64,000 nt of DNA, from NCBI RefSeq assembly GCF_026184235.1, contig NZ_CP110806.1:930001-994000 (forward strand). Reading direction: 5' to 3'. This stretch comes from Cellulomonas sp. S1-8. GTDB taxonomy: Bacteria > Actinomycetota > Actinomycetes > Actinomycetales > Cellulomonadaceae. The translations under genes and the position numbers were made by a program. The notes beneath the pieces were generated by a model. The model had not been told where the DNA came from. It worked only from the letters and a program-made list of their open reading frames with translations, and searched no databases. The number at the start of each line of letters is the position of its first letter. Positions within the stretch are counted from its first letter, which is position 1. This document shows positions 1-8,382 of this stretch, in pieces.

Positions 1-947
1 GGGCAGGCGACGACGTGCGTGGGGGACACGTCGACGAGAGGGGGCCGCGCCTCGCGGCAGGAGTCCCGGACGAAGGGGCAGCGGCCCGCCAACCGGCAGC
101 CCTGCCCGACGTCGAAGGGGCTCGGGGTCTCACCGGAGAGCCGGAACCGCTCGCCCCTCGGCCCCGGCTCGAGCCGGGGCGCAGCGGCGAGCAGGGCGCG
201 GGTGTACGGGTGCTGCGGCCGGTCGAAGATGTCCTCGGTGGTGCCCGCCTCGACGATGCCGCCGAGGTACATGACGAGCACCTTGTCGGCGATGCGACGC
301 ACGACGTCGAGGTCGTGGCTGATGAAGAGGTAGGCCATGTCGTACTCCCGTTGCAGCCGCTCGAGCAGCGCGAGCACGTGACCGCGTACCGACACGTCGA
401 GCGAGGCCGTCGGCTCGTCCAGGAGCAGGACCTTCGGCCGCACCGCGAGTGCTCGGGCGATGCCCACGCGCTGCCGCTGCCCCCCGCTGAGCTGGGAGGG
501 ATAGCGGTCGAGGTGCTCGGCCTGCAGGCCGACCGCCTCCAGCAGCTCCAGCGACCTGGCCTCGCGCGCCCGGGCGTCGAGCGAGGTGTGCAGGCGCAAG
601 GGCTCGGCGAGCACCGTCCGCACGGTCATCCGCGGGTTGAGCGAGGAGTTCGGGTCCTGGAAGACCATCTGGATGTCGCCGTACGCCCTGGACAGCGCCC
701 GGAAGGTGAGGTCCCCGAGCCTGCGCCCGTCCACGGCGACGAAACCGCTGGTCGGCTCGATGAGGCGGGCGATGCAGCGCGCCGCCGTCGACTTGCCGGA
801 CCCGCTCTCCCCGACCAGGGCGACGGTCTCGCCGGCCACGATGTCGACCGAGACCGAGTCGACGGCGGTGAGGACGCGGGCGTGCCCGCCTCGCTTGACC
901 CGGAACTCCTTGTGGAGGTCGACGACGTTCAGGACGGGACTTGTCAT
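1..947 (-). CDS. Peptide-type ABC transporter ATP-binding protein (DppF/OppF-like), 3' end beyond window
   Basis: Read from ATG at 947 the frame stays open to the left edge (315 codons). It carries a Walker A GESGSGKS near residue 44, an ABC signature LSGGQRQR near 150, Walker B LLLDEP near 170 and, near residues 270-310, a Cys-containing segment GCRLAGRCPF typical of the C-terminal oligo_HPY domain of oligopeptide/dipeptide importers. It would power uptake together with the DppD-like ATPase just upstream, whose stop codon overlaps this start (ATGA). The strong oligo_HPY motif shows this is the F-type subunit. Seen: motifs and overlap. Known: such heterodimers energise DppB/DppC permeases. 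Inferred: the substrate is the same compound processed by the amidohydrolase of this operon. The gene is incomplete only because of the window edge. Confidence 0.9.
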   Translation of the reverse strand, partial: MTSPVLNVVDLHKEFRVKRGGHARVLTAVDSVSVDIVAGETVALVGESGSGKSTAARCIARLIEPTSGFVAVDGRRLGDLTFRALSRAYGDIQMVFQDPNSSLNPRMTVRTVLAEPLRLHTSLDARAREARSLELLEAVGLQAEHLDRYPSQLSGGQRQRVGIARALAVRPKVLLLDEPTASLDVSVRGHVLALLERLQREYDMAYLFISHDLDVVRRIADKVLVMYLGGIVEAGTTEDIFDRPQHPYTRALLAAAPRLEPGPRGERFRLSGETPSPFDVGQGCRLAGRCPFVRDSCREARPPLVDVSPTHVVAC

Positions 948-1756
948 CGGACGACCTCGTCGAATCGGCTCGAGGCGACCAGCGCCTGGGTGTAGGCGTC
1001 CTGCGGACGGGTGAGGATGTCGTGGCAGGACCCGGTCTCACGCACCCGGCCCCGGTACATCACGACCACGTCGTCGCACGTCTCTGCGACCACCCCGAGA
1101 TCGTGGGTGATGAGGCAGGCGGTCAGCCCGCGCGTGCGGGTCAGCTCGACGATCAGGTCCATGATGTCCGCCTGGATCGTCACGTCGAGGCCGGTCGTGG
1201 GCTCGTCGAGGATGAGCAGCTCCGGCTCGCAGATCAGCGCCAGGGCGAGCATCACGCGTTGCGCCATGCCGCCGGAGAACTCGTGCGGGTACTGCTTCAT
1301 CCGTTGCCGGGGTTCCGGGACCTGAACGCTGCGCAGAGCGTTCTCGGCCTCGCTCCGGGCCTCCGCGCTGCTGAGGTCCCGGTGCGCCCGGCAGGCGTCC
1401 ATCAGCTGCCGGCCGACGGTGAGCACGGGGTTGAGGGCCGCACGCGCGTCCTGGAAGACCATGGCGATGCGGGAGCCCCGCAGGCCCCGCAGCTGCTTCT
1501 CCCCGAGCCCGCAGAGGTCGATGCCCGCGAGCTCGATGGAGCCCTGGGTGCGCTCGAACTGCGGCGGGAGCAGGCCGAGGATCGCCAGCGCCGTCACCGA
1601 CTTGCCGCTGCCGGTCTCGCCGACGATCGCGGTCAGCCGGGAGGTGCGCAGGGACAGGGAGACGTCGTCGAGGACCGGCGTGAGCTCGTCGCCGTTGCGG
1701 AAGCCGCCGGACAGGTTCCGCACCACGAGCAGCTCGTCGGGCGCCTGGTCGCTCAT
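944..1756 (-). CDS. Peptide-type ABC transporter ATP-binding protein (DppD/OppD-like)
   Basis: A 270-residue ATPase with Walker A GETGSGKS at residues 46-53, the Q-loop region VFQDARAALNP, ABC signature FSGGMAQRV, Walker B LLILDEPTTGLD and the switch histidine ITHDLG. It is shorter than typical DppD/OppD (about 320) because the C-terminal oligo_HPY tail is missing, which the partner ATPase downstream retains. The ATG start overlaps the stop of the DppC-like permease by four bases, and its own stop overlaps the next ATPase, so all are one operon. It should form the nucleotide-binding heterodimer on the cytoplasmic face of the importer. Assignment to the family is firm; the transported compound cannot be read from the sequence. 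Confidence 0.92.
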   Translation of the reverse strand: MSDQAPDELLVVRNLSGGFRNGDELTPVLDDVSLSLRTSRLTAIVGETGSGKSVTALAILGLLPPQFERTQGSIELAGIDLCGLGEKQLRGLRGSRIAMVFQDARAALNPVLTVGRQLMDACRAHRDLSSAEARSEAENALRSVQVPEPRQRMKQYPHEFSGGMAQRVMLALALICEPELLILDEPTTGLDVTIQADIMDLIVELTRTRGLTACLITHDLGVVAETCDDVVVMYRGRVRETGSCHDILTRPQDAYTQALVASSRFDEVVR

Positions 1757-2637
1757 CGCCTCTCACCCGCGTTCTTGTCCGAGAGCCCGTCACCGATCAG
1801 GTGGAAGGAGATGCAGAGGAGCAGGATGGCCACGCCCGGGAAGAACGAGATCCACCAGTCGCCGCTCACGATGGCGTCCTGCCCGCGGGAGATCATCGAG
1901 CCCCACTCGGCGGACCCCGGTTCGATGCCCAGGCCCACGTACCCCAGCGCCGCGATGTTGCCGGTCACCCACGACGCGCTGATCGAGGCGAAGGCGAGCA
2001 GCGGGCGCATGCTGTTGGGCACGAGGTGCTTGAAGAGCACGACGACCGGCCGGTTGCCGACCATCCGGGCCGCCTCGGCGAACTGCCAGTTCTTCTTGGA
2101 CAGCACGTCGGCTCGAGCGAGCCGGACGTAGTCGGGCAACGGGATGATCGCGACGACGAGGACGACGTTGAGCAGTCCCGGTCCGGCCACGGCCACGGCC
2201 AGCATCGCCAGCAGCAGGGCGGGGAAGGCCTGGACCACCTCGAGCAGTCGCAGGGTGACGGCGTCGAGAATGCCGCCGTAGAACCCGGCGAGCGCACCCC
2301 ACAGGGTCCCGACCGTGAGCGCGAGGGCCACCACGGCGATGGTGATGGAGACGTCGGTGAGGCCCGCCGCCACGGTGCGCGAGAACACGTCGGCACCCAC
2401 GCGGTCGGTGCCGAACCAGTGCTCCGCGCTCGGCGGTGCGTACACCGGGCCGACGCCTGTCGCATCGGGCGGGTACGGCGTCCACACCTTCGAGAGCAGC
2501 GCGCTCCCCAGCAGCACGCCGAGCAGCGCGAGGCCCGCCGGGAGCGCCCAGCGTCCCTTGGTGCGCCGTCTGCGACGGCGCGGCTCGACGGCGGGAGCGG
2601 AGCCGGCGAGGGTGAGGGCTTCCTGGACCGTCGTCAT
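1753..2637 (-). CDS. Peptide-type ABC transporter permease (DppC-like)
   Basis: A 294-residue permease with a basic N-terminus containing an R/K-rich stretch, then a first membrane helix at about residues 33-52 and further helices through the C-terminal half. The segment after the first helix, HWFGTDRVGADVFSR, is the family hallmark (HxFGTDxxGRDxxSR) of DppC/OppC subunits, followed by the EAA-loop region around AARMVGNRP. Length is normal for the family. Its start overlaps the DppB stop and its stop overlaps the DppD start, so expression is coupled. It forms half of the membrane channel with the DppB-like protein. Confidence 0.92.
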   Translation of the reverse strand: MTTVQEALTLAGSAPAVEPRRRRRRTKGRWALPAGLALLGVLLGSALLSKVWTPYPPDATGVGPVYAPPSAEHWFGTDRVGADVFSRTVAAGLTDVSITIAVVALALTVGTLWGALAGFYGGILDAVTLRLLEVVQAFPALLLAMLAVAVAGPGLLNVVLVVAIIPLPDYVRLARADVLSKKNWQFAEAARMVGNRPVVVLFKHLVPNSMRPLLAFASISASWVTGNIAALGYVGLGIEPGSAEWGSMISRGQDAIVSGDWWISFFPGVAILLLCISFHLIGDGLSDKNAGERR

Positions 2638-3734
2638 GGCCGGATCCTCGGGTCGGCCGCCACGTAGGCGAGGTCGGTCAGCTGGTAGATGACCACGTAG
2701 AGGACGGCGGCGTAGAGCACGAAGCCCTGCACCGCGGGGAAGTCGGAGGCCTGCATCGCGCCGAGCGCGTACTGCCCGACACCGGGCCAGGCGAACACGC
2801 CCTCCACGAGCACGGCACCGGAGAAGGCCCAGCCGATGGTCCCGGCGATCATGGTGAGGACCGGGAGCAGTGCGTTCTTGAGCGCGTAGACGAACCAGGT
2901 GCGGCTCCTCGAGAGCCCCAACGACCGCGCGGTCCGGACGTAGTCGGCACGCAGCGCCAGCACCATGGCGGACCGCACGCCACGGGCGATGGGGCTGAAG
3001 ATGCCGTAGCCCAGCGTCAGGACGGGCAGCCAGAGCTGGCCCAGCACCGGACCCAGCAGCGCGAAGTTGCCCGTGAGGATGCAGTCGACGGCCAGGAGCC
3101 CGGTGACGGTGGGCGGACCCTCCACGCCGATGGGCAGCCGACCCGTCGGCCCGGGCGCGACACCGAGCACCACGAAGAAGATCCAGATCAGCATGAGACC
3201 GACCCAGAACTGGGGCAGGGCCAGACCCGCGACCGAGATCATGCGGACGAGCTGGTCGAACCAGGAGCCCTCGGTGACCGCGGCGATCACGCCGGCCGCG
3301 ATCCCGATCACCGTGCCGGCGACCAGGGCGTACAGCGCCAGCTCGAGCGTGGCGGGCAGCCGGTCCATCAGGTCGGTGACCACGGGGCGACCCGTGAGGA
3401 AGGAGCGCCCGAGGTCGCCCTGCACCAGGTCGCCGAGGAACCGCAGGTACTGGGTGACGAGGGGGTCGCTCAGCCCCATCGCCTCCCGCACCCGTGCGCG
3501 CTCCTGGGCGTCCGCCGTCGGGGAGACGAACATGTTGGTGGGGTCGGCGATGAACACGCGGGTCAGCAGGAAGGTGATCGTGACGACGCCCAGGACGACG
3601 AGCAGCGCGCCCGACGCCCGGCGTGCCACGAGCCGCAGGACGGGCCCGAGGCGGGTGGTGCGGACCGGGCGTTGCGCACCGTCGGGTCGCTCGTGGCTGC
3701 GGCCCGGCCGCGTCAGGAGGGCGCTAGCCGACAT
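2634..3734 (-). CDS. Peptide-type ABC transporter permease (DppB-like)
   Basis: A 366-residue permease with an N-terminal extension of about 35 hydrophilic residues, a first membrane helix at about 36-60 containing the GVVTITFLLTR motif, then RVREAMGLSDPLVTQYLRFL and DLGRSF, all typical of DppB/OppB. Remaining helices and the EAA region (ARSLGLSRSRTW) follow. The ATG lies inside the end of the amidohydrolase gene (11-base overlap), tying transport and hydrolysis into one transcript. No substrate-binding protein gene is seen between position 1 and the regulator; it may lie beyond the left edge or elsewhere. Confidence 0.92.
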   Translation of the reverse strand: MSASALLTRPGRSHERPDGAQRPVRTTRLGPVLRLVARRASGALLVVLGVVTITFLLTRVFIADPTNMFVSPTADAQERARVREAMGLSDPLVTQYLRFLGDLVQGDLGRSFLTGRPVVTDLMDRLPATLELALYALVAGTVIGIAAGVIAAVTEGSWFDQLVRMISVAGLALPQFWVGLMLIWIFFVVLGVAPGPTGRLPIGVEGPPTVTGLLAVDCILTGNFALLGPVLGQLWLPVLTLGYGIFSPIARGVRSAMVLALRADYVRTARSLGLSRSRTWFVYALKNALLPVLTMIAGTIGWAFSGAVLVEGVFAWPGVGQYALGAMQASDFPAVQGFVLYAAVLYVVIYQLTDLAYVAADPRIRP

Positions 3735-4971
3735 GGGCGTTCTCCGCCCTCGTCGTCGTGGCCGACGTGACGCCGTGCGCAGCCGAGACCAGGTCGGTGG
3801 GGCGGGCCGCCGAGCGGATGAGGTCGACGGGCGACTCGACGTCGAAGAGGGCGCCGCCGACCACGTCCCCCAGGGCGATGCCCGGAACCGGACCGGTCAG
3901 GAGGGACCGTGGCACGGTGGTGATCGCGTCGAGCAGGGCGAGCTGCCGGGCGGACGTGCTCATGTAGTTGGTCAGCGACGCCAGCCACCCGGCGTGGGTG
4001 AGCGACGGCATCGCGACCGGGGTGAAGGCGTTCTCGTGGTTGTTGCTGGCCAGGGCGACGGAGACGCCGGCGTCGACCAGCTCCTGGATGCGAGTCACAC
4101 CACGGGTGGGGGCGACGTCCTGCGCACGCCCGCTGAGGAAGAGGTCGGTCGTGGGCATGGCGACCACGGCGATCCCCGCGCCGCGGATGACGGCTGCCAG
4201 CTCACGCACCCGCTCGGGCGCGAGGGCGGTCAACGTGGTCATGTGCCCGACCGCGGCCCTGCCCTGCAGCCCGGCCCGCTCGATCCGGGGCGCCACCTCC
4301 TCGATGAGCAGGTCCTCCGGGCGGTCGCTCAGGTCGAGGTGCAGGTCGATCGGTGCGTCCCAGGAGCGCGCCAGGTCGATGACCTGGTCGAGGTGACGCA
4401 GCGGTTCCGGATCGGCGTACGGGCAGCCCGCGACGACGCGGCAACCGGCACTCATGGCCTGCTCCATGCGGCGCACGATCGTCGCGTCGGACGTCGTGCC
4501 GTGCTGGGCGAAGGCCGTCAGCTCCAGGACGATCTCGGGATGGCGCTCGGCGAGACCGAGGTGCATGCCGACGGCGGCGGGGTCGGAGGCGCCGGTGATC
4601 TCCACGTGGACCCGGGCGGCCACGGTGCCCCCGGCGACCATCATGCGCAGCGCGCGGTCGGCGTTGTGCTCGATGACGGCCAGGTCGAGGGACTGGCGCA
4701 GCAGGGCGGTGGACTCGATCGCCTGCTCGAGGCTCCCGGCGCTCCCGTGGGCTCGCTCCAGGCTGGTCAGCTGGAACGCCTTGTCCAGGTGCACGTGGAT
4801 GTCGACGAAGCCGGGCACCAGCAGGCGGTGCCGACCGTCGACCTGAGGGTGCGGCGACAGGTACGCGCCGGCGACGGTGATCGCCTGGACGTAGCCGTCC
4901 GTCACGGTGAGGTCCCAGAGGCCGCTGCGGTCGGCGAGCCGCACCGAGGTGAGGGTGAACGACGCGGCCAT
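3724..4971 (-). CDS. Amidohydrolase, cytosine-deaminase-like family
   Basis: A 415-residue metal-dependent hydrolase. The first metal motif HVHLDKAF starts at residue 59, followed by HVEITG, a second metal-region motif IDLHLDLSD and the VGHMTT histidine. HxHLDK is characteristic of cytosine deaminase/AtzC-like deaminases acting on N-heterocycles. Oddly, the position where this family usually has the metal-binding Asp (as SDN or HDD) reads ASNNHENAF, so the Asp seems replaced by Asn; this may indicate a different subfamily or altered metal use. Start ATG 4971 overlaps the flavin reductase stop (TGATG). Placed between a flavin reductase and an ABC importer, it probably opens or deaminates an imported ring compound; the actual substrate is unknown. 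Confidence 0.8.
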   Translation of the reverse strand: MAASFTLTSVRLADRSGLWDLTVTDGYVQAITVAGAYLSPHPQVDGRHRLLVPGFVDIHVHLDKAFQLTSLERAHGSAGSLEQAIESTALLRQSLDLAVIEHNADRALRMMVAGGTVAARVHVEITGASDPAAVGMHLGLAERHPEIVLELTAFAQHGTTSDATIVRRMEQAMSAGCRVVAGCPYADPEPLRHLDQVIDLARSWDAPIDLHLDLSDRPEDLLIEEVAPRIERAGLQGRAAVGHMTTLTALAPERVRELAAVIRGAGIAVVAMPTTDLFLSGRAQDVAPTRGVTRIQELVDAGVSVALASNNHENAFTPVAMPSLTHAGWLASLTNYMSTSARQLALLDAITTVPRSLLTGPVPGIALGDVVGGALFDVESPVDLIRSAARPTDLVSAAHGVTSATTTRAENAHVG

Positions 4972-5537
4972 CAGACGTCCGCCATGGCGGCGAGGTTCCG
5001 GAAGCCGGCGCGGTGGTGGATCAGCGGCTCGGACCCGGGACGCATGTCGACGCCCTCGACCTGCAGCAGCACGACCTCGTGGTCACCGGCGGCGACGACG
5101 GCGCTGATCGAGCACTCCAGCCATGCCGCCGCCCGTTTGACGAGCAGGCCGCCGCGCTCGGTCGGCATCGTCTCGAGGTCGGCGAAGCGGCTGCCCGCCT
5201 TCGAGGCGATCTGCCGGCACTCGTCGATCTGCTCGTCGCTGAGGATCGACAGGCCGATCCGGCCGGCACGCCGCAGGTAGGGCCAGGTCGTCGAGGACGT
5301 CTGCGCCGAGAACGAGACCATCGGAGGGTCGTAGGAGACGCCGACGGCCAGGGACGTGGCCACGATGCCCCGCGGCTCGCCGTCGACGACCGCGCACAGA
5401 GCGGCCACGGCGGTCGGGATGCTGTTGAAGACCTCGCGGACCTGCTGGGAGTGCGCCGTCGCCGGCTGCAGGAACATGTCGGCGAACTCAGCGCTCAGGT
5501 GCTCTGACCTCGACTTGTCCGGCTTGGTCACGTCCAC
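4971..5537 (-). CDS. Flavin reductase-like domain protein
   Basis: A 188-residue protein matching the short-chain flavin reductase family (HpaC-like, split-barrel FMN-binding). Recognisable parts are the N-terminal VREVFNSIPTAVAALCA strand, the GIVATSLAVGVSYDPPMVSF segment (normally G.T..S..S.S..PP...) and the ending LIHHRAGFRNL, the usual site of the H-x-Y/F-R...L motif. Such enzymes reduce FMN or FAD with NAD(P)H for a two-component monooxygenase. No oxygenase component is visible here, so it may lie left of the window or be encoded elsewhere. As first gene of the minus-strand operon it lies 241 bp from the divergent regulator. Confidence 0.85.
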   Translation of the reverse strand: MDVTKPDKSRSEHLSAEFADMFLQPATAHSQQVREVFNSIPTAVAALCAVVDGEPRGIVATSLAVGVSYDPPMVSFSAQTSSTTWPYLRRAGRIGLSILSDEQIDECRQIASKAGSRFADLETMPTERGGLLVKRAAAWLECSISAVVAAGDHEVVLLQVEGVDMRPGSEPLIHHRAGFRNLAAMADV

Positions 5538-5618
5538 GGCTGCCCGCCTCTCGTCCGGTGGTGCTGGCGGGTCCAGCGTGCACTCCTCGTCGCGGCGGTT
5601 GGTGTCCAGCGTGTTTCC

Positions 5619-5654
5619 GATTGGTCAACTTATCGCGCTGGATTGGCGCCAATC
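5619..5654. promoter_or_regulatory. Candidate GntR operator: GATTGG repeat and 14-bp palindrome
   Basis: In the gap between the divergent flavin-reductase operon and the GntR gene, GATTGG occurs at 5619-5624 and again 22 bp further on as part of the perfect palindrome GATTGGCGCCAATC at 5641-5654. Spacing of two helical turns and position between divergent genes suggest binding by the neighbouring FCD-type regulator. Inference from sequence only. Confidence 0.45.
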
Positions 5655-5778
5655 GTTGCCCACCGTGGCGACGAGTGAGCGCGTGCTTGTACCTTTGCGG
5701 GCGGCGTGGGCGTCATCTCTGGTAGAAGAGCAGCGACGCAGCCAGCGCCACGACCACACGCTCGAAAGGGCTCACACG

Positions 5779-6480
5779 ATGCCGCCTCGCCGCTCCAGCG
5801 GAGCGCCCGTTCCCACGGGCGGCGACACGCCCGACGGCGTGTACCAGCGGATCTACGACTCGATCCTCGAGCGCCGGCTCCCGCCCGGTACGAAGCTGCC
5901 CGAGGAGAAGCTCGCCGCGATCTTCGGCGTGAGCCGCGCGCGGATCCGCAAGGTCCTGGCGCAGCTCGAGCACGACCGCATCGTCGAGGTCTTCCACAAC
6001 CGCGGTGCGTTCGTGTCCCAGCCCGGTGTCGAGGAGTCGCAGCACACGCTGGAAGCCCGGCGCATCATCGAGCCGGCCATCGTCCAGACGCTCGCCGAGC
6101 TCCGTCGCCCGGCCGACGTCGCTGCGCTGCGGCAGCACATCGCCTGCGAGTACGCCGCGATCGAGCAGAACGACAAGTCGACGATCGTCCGGCTGTCCGT
6201 CGAGTTCCACAACGTCGCGGCCGAGCTGGCCGGCAACACCCTGCTGGTCAGGACGGTGCGCGAGCTCACCGTCCTGACGTCGCTGATCATCCTGCTCTAC
6301 GACGCCCCCACCGCATCGGCCTGCCTGCCCGACGACCACGTGCTGCTCACCGACGCCATCGAGCAGGGCGACAGCACGGCGGCCGCCGAGATCATGCTGC
6401 GCCACCTCAAGGACGTCGAGACCTCGTTGGTCTTCGAGAAGAGCGAGACCGAGGTGGACCTGACCAGCATCTTCGGCTGA
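5779..6480 (+). CDS. GntR-family transcriptional regulator (FCD domain)
   Basis: A 233-residue regulator. Residues about 18-80 form the winged helix (YQRIYDSILERRLPPGTKLPEEKLAAIFGVSR cut here in parts: ERRLPPGTKL, LAAIFGVSR, VRKVLAQL-like IRKVLAQLEHD), and residues about 90-225 form the all-helical FCD ligand domain, with acidic/His positions such as EFHNVAAEL that in this family bind a metal and carboxylate ligand. The ATG at 5779 is chosen because GAAAGG at 5764-5769 is well placed; an upstream in-frame extension lacks family similarity. Divergent from the amidohydrolase/ABC operon, it probably represses it until its substrate or a metabolite binds. Confidence 0.9.
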   Translation: MPPRRSSGAPVPTGGDTPDGVYQRIYDSILERRLPPGTKLPEEKLAAIFGVSRARIRKVLAQLEHDRIVEVFHNRGAFVSQPGVEESQHTLEARRIIEPAIVQTLAELRRPADVAALRQHIACEYAAIEQNDKSTIVRLSVEFHNVAAELAGNTLLVRTVRELTVLTSLIILLYDAPTASACLPDDHVLLTDAIEQGDSTAAAEIMLRHLKDVETSLVFEKSETEVDLTSIFG

Positions 6481-6486
6481 TGCCGG

Positions 6487-6936
6487 TCAGCGGCCCTCGG
6501 GACCCGACGTCAGCCGTCCGCGTCCCTCGCGGACCTGCACCACCACCAGCAGCGCGACCACCCCGACGGCCGCGCCGAGCGTGTTGAGCACCAGGTCCTG
6601 CAGCGTCGGGTACCGCGTCGGCAGCCACCGCTGGATCGTCTCGATCAGGGCCGAGGTCGTCGCGCCCAGCAGCACCACGACCCACCACGGCCGCCGCAGC
6701 AGCAGCCCCACCAGCACCCCGAACGGCACGAACATCACGACGTTCGCGACCGCCTCGAGGCCGCCGAACGTCACCGGCGCCCCGCTGCGCACGAGCCACG
6801 CGACGACCGTCCGCACCACTCCCAGCGTGCCGTCGTCGGGCGGTGCCGGGCGCAGCGTCACCACCGCGACGGCGGCCAGGTACACGGCGAGCAGGACGCG
6901 CAGCCGCGTCCGCGTCCGGCCTGTGACCGGGGTCAC
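6487..6936 (-). CDS. VanZ-family membrane protein
   Basis: A 149-residue protein with about four membrane helices: residues 11-27, a GGLEAVANVVMFVPFG region, WWVVVLLGATTSALIETIQ and a C-terminal helix LGAAVGVVALLVVVQV. N-x-x-x-F-x-P-x-G followed by S-x-x-I-E-x-x-Q and the R-x-x-x-x-x-D-x-x-x-N-x-x-G pattern is the VanZ-like signature. The family is named for a teicoplanin-resistance accessory protein, but most members, including stand-alone actinobacterial ones like this, have unknown function. Convergent with the GntR gene (6-bp gap). Confidence 0.88.
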   Translation of the reverse strand: MTPVTGRTRTRLRVLLAVYLAAVAVVTLRPAPPDDGTLGVVRTVVAWLVRSGAPVTFGGLEAVANVVMFVPFGVLVGLLLRRPWWVVVLLGATTSALIETIQRWLPTRYPTLQDLVLNTLGAAVGVVALLVVVQVREGRGRLTSGPEGR

Positions 6937-7001
6937 CCGCAGACCGCCGGGCGCTCGCCGGTACGCTGCCCGGAGGTCGGTCTCGAAGCGGGGGAGTGGA
7001 C

Positions 7002-8327
7002 GTGCGCATCTCGGTCATCGGTTGTGGGTACCTCGGGGCGGTGCATGCGGCCAGCATGGCGTCCCTCGGGCACGAGGTCGTCGGGATCGACGTCGATCCC
7101 GCGAAGATCGCCCGCCTGGCGGCCGGGACGGCCCCCTTCTACGAGCCGGGCCTGCCCGAGCTGCTGGCGGAGGTGTCCGGCACGGGCCGCCTGACGTTCA
7201 GCACCGACATGGCCGACGCCGCGGGTGCCCGCATCCACTTCCTGTGCGTGGGGACACCGCAGAAGCACGGCGAGTTCCGCGCGGACCTGTCCTACGTCGA
7301 GTCCGCGTTCGAGGACCTGCGCCCGCACCTGGCGCCCGGCGACGTCGTCGCCGGCAAGTCGACCGTGCCCGTCGGCACCGCCGAGGACCTCGCGGCGCGC
7401 CTGGCCGGCACCGACGCGACGCTCGTGTGGAACCCCGAGTTCCTGCGCGAGGGCTTCGCCGTCAAGGACACGCTGCACCCCGACCGGCTCGTCTACGGCC
7501 TGCCGACGGACGACGAGGGCGTGCCGACCGCGCAGGGCGAGGCCGCCCGCGCGCTCCTCGACGAGGTCTACGCGACGCCGCTGGGCGAGGGCACGCCGCT
7601 GGTGGTCACCGACTACGCGACGGCGCAGCTCGTCAAGGTCGCCGCCAACTCGTTCCTCGCGACCAAGATCTCGTTCATCAACGCGATGGCCGAGCTCTGC
7701 GAGGCGACCGGCGCCGACGTCACGCGCCTCGCCGACGCGATCGGGTACGACGCCCGCATCGGCCGCCGCTTCCTCAACGCCGGCCTCGGCTTCGGTGGCG
7801 GGTGCCTGCCCAAGGACATCCGGGCGTTCATGGCCCGCGCGGGCGAGCTGGGCGTCGACCAGGCCCTGTCGTTCCTGCGGGAGGTCGACGCGATCAACAT
7901 GCGCCGCCGCGTCCGCATGGTCGACCTCGCGCGCGAGGTCAGCGCCGGCTCGATCGTCGGCAAGCGCGTCGCCGTCCTGGGCGCCGCGTTCAAGCCCGAC
8001 AGCGACGACGTGCGCGACTCCCCGGCGCTGTCGGTGGCCGCGCAGATGCAGCTGCAGGGCGCGCACGTCACGGTGACCGACCCGCAGGCCGTCGAGAACG
8101 CCCGCGCCAAGTGGCCGGACCTCGCGTACGCGGCGACCGCGCTCGAGGCCGCGCAGGGCGCCGACGTCATCGTCCTCGCCACCGAGTGGGACGAGTACCG
8201 CGAGCTCGACCCCGACGCCGTCGGCGCGGTCGTCCACCACCGCGCGATCGTGGACGGTCGCAACGTGCTGGACCCCAAGGCGTGGCGCGCGGCGGGCTGG
8301 ACCTACCGGGCGCTCGGCCGCCCCTGA
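7002..8327 (+). CDS. ugd: UDP-glucose 6-dehydrogenase
   Basis: A 441-residue enzyme that oxidises UDP-glucose to UDP-glucuronate for polysaccharide building. The N-terminal Rossmann motif is GCGYLGAVHAASMASLGHEV, the central part has WNPEFLREG, and the active-site cysteine lies in GFGGGCLPKD (Cys268 from this start); the C-terminal UDP-binding domain includes AAFKPDSDDVRDSP. GTG at 7002 is chosen because the purine-rich GGGGGAG just before it serves as ribosome site; GTG at 6996 is two codons upstream and overlaps that site. Single gene, divergent from the VanZ gene. Likely supplies precursors for exopolysaccharide or cell-wall glycans. Confidence 0.95.
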   Translation: MRISVIGCGYLGAVHAASMASLGHEVVGIDVDPAKIARLAAGTAPFYEPGLPELLAEVSGTGRLTFSTDMADAAGARIHFLCVGTPQKHGEFRADLSYVESAFEDLRPHLAPGDVVAGKSTVPVGTAEDLAARLAGTDATLVWNPEFLREGFAVKDTLHPDRLVYGLPTDDEGVPTAQGEAARALLDEVYATPLGEGTPLVVTDYATAQLVKVAANSFLATKISFINAMAELCEATGADVTRLADAIGYDARIGRRFLNAGLGFGGGCLPKDIRAFMARAGELGVDQALSFLREVDAINMRRRVRMVDLAREVSAGSIVGKRVAVLGAAFKPDSDDVRDSPALSVAAQMQLQGAHVTVTDPQAVENARAKWPDLAYAATALEAAQGADVIVLATEWDEYRELDPDAVGAVVHHRAIVDGRNVLDPKAWRAAGWTYRALGRP

Positions 8328-8337
8328 GCCGTCGGCC

Positions 8338-8382
8338 GGTCCGCGGCCGTCACGCCCGTGGACGTCAGGCCCGCGGCCGTCA
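8338..8382 (-). repeat. Three 15-bp tandem units starting at a stop codon
   Basis: Read on the minus strand from 8382, three imperfect 15-bp units each begin with TGA (TGACGGCCGCGGGCC, TGACGTCCACGGGCG, TGACGGCCGCGGACC). The first TGA is the stop codon of the gene ending at 8380; because the unit is a multiple of three, the next two TGAs are in the same frame. Confidence 0.75.

Noticed and set aside
3067..5280. A 737-codon plus-strand open frame opposite the amidohydrolase
   Set aside because: No recognisable protein; opposite strand carries clear motifs.
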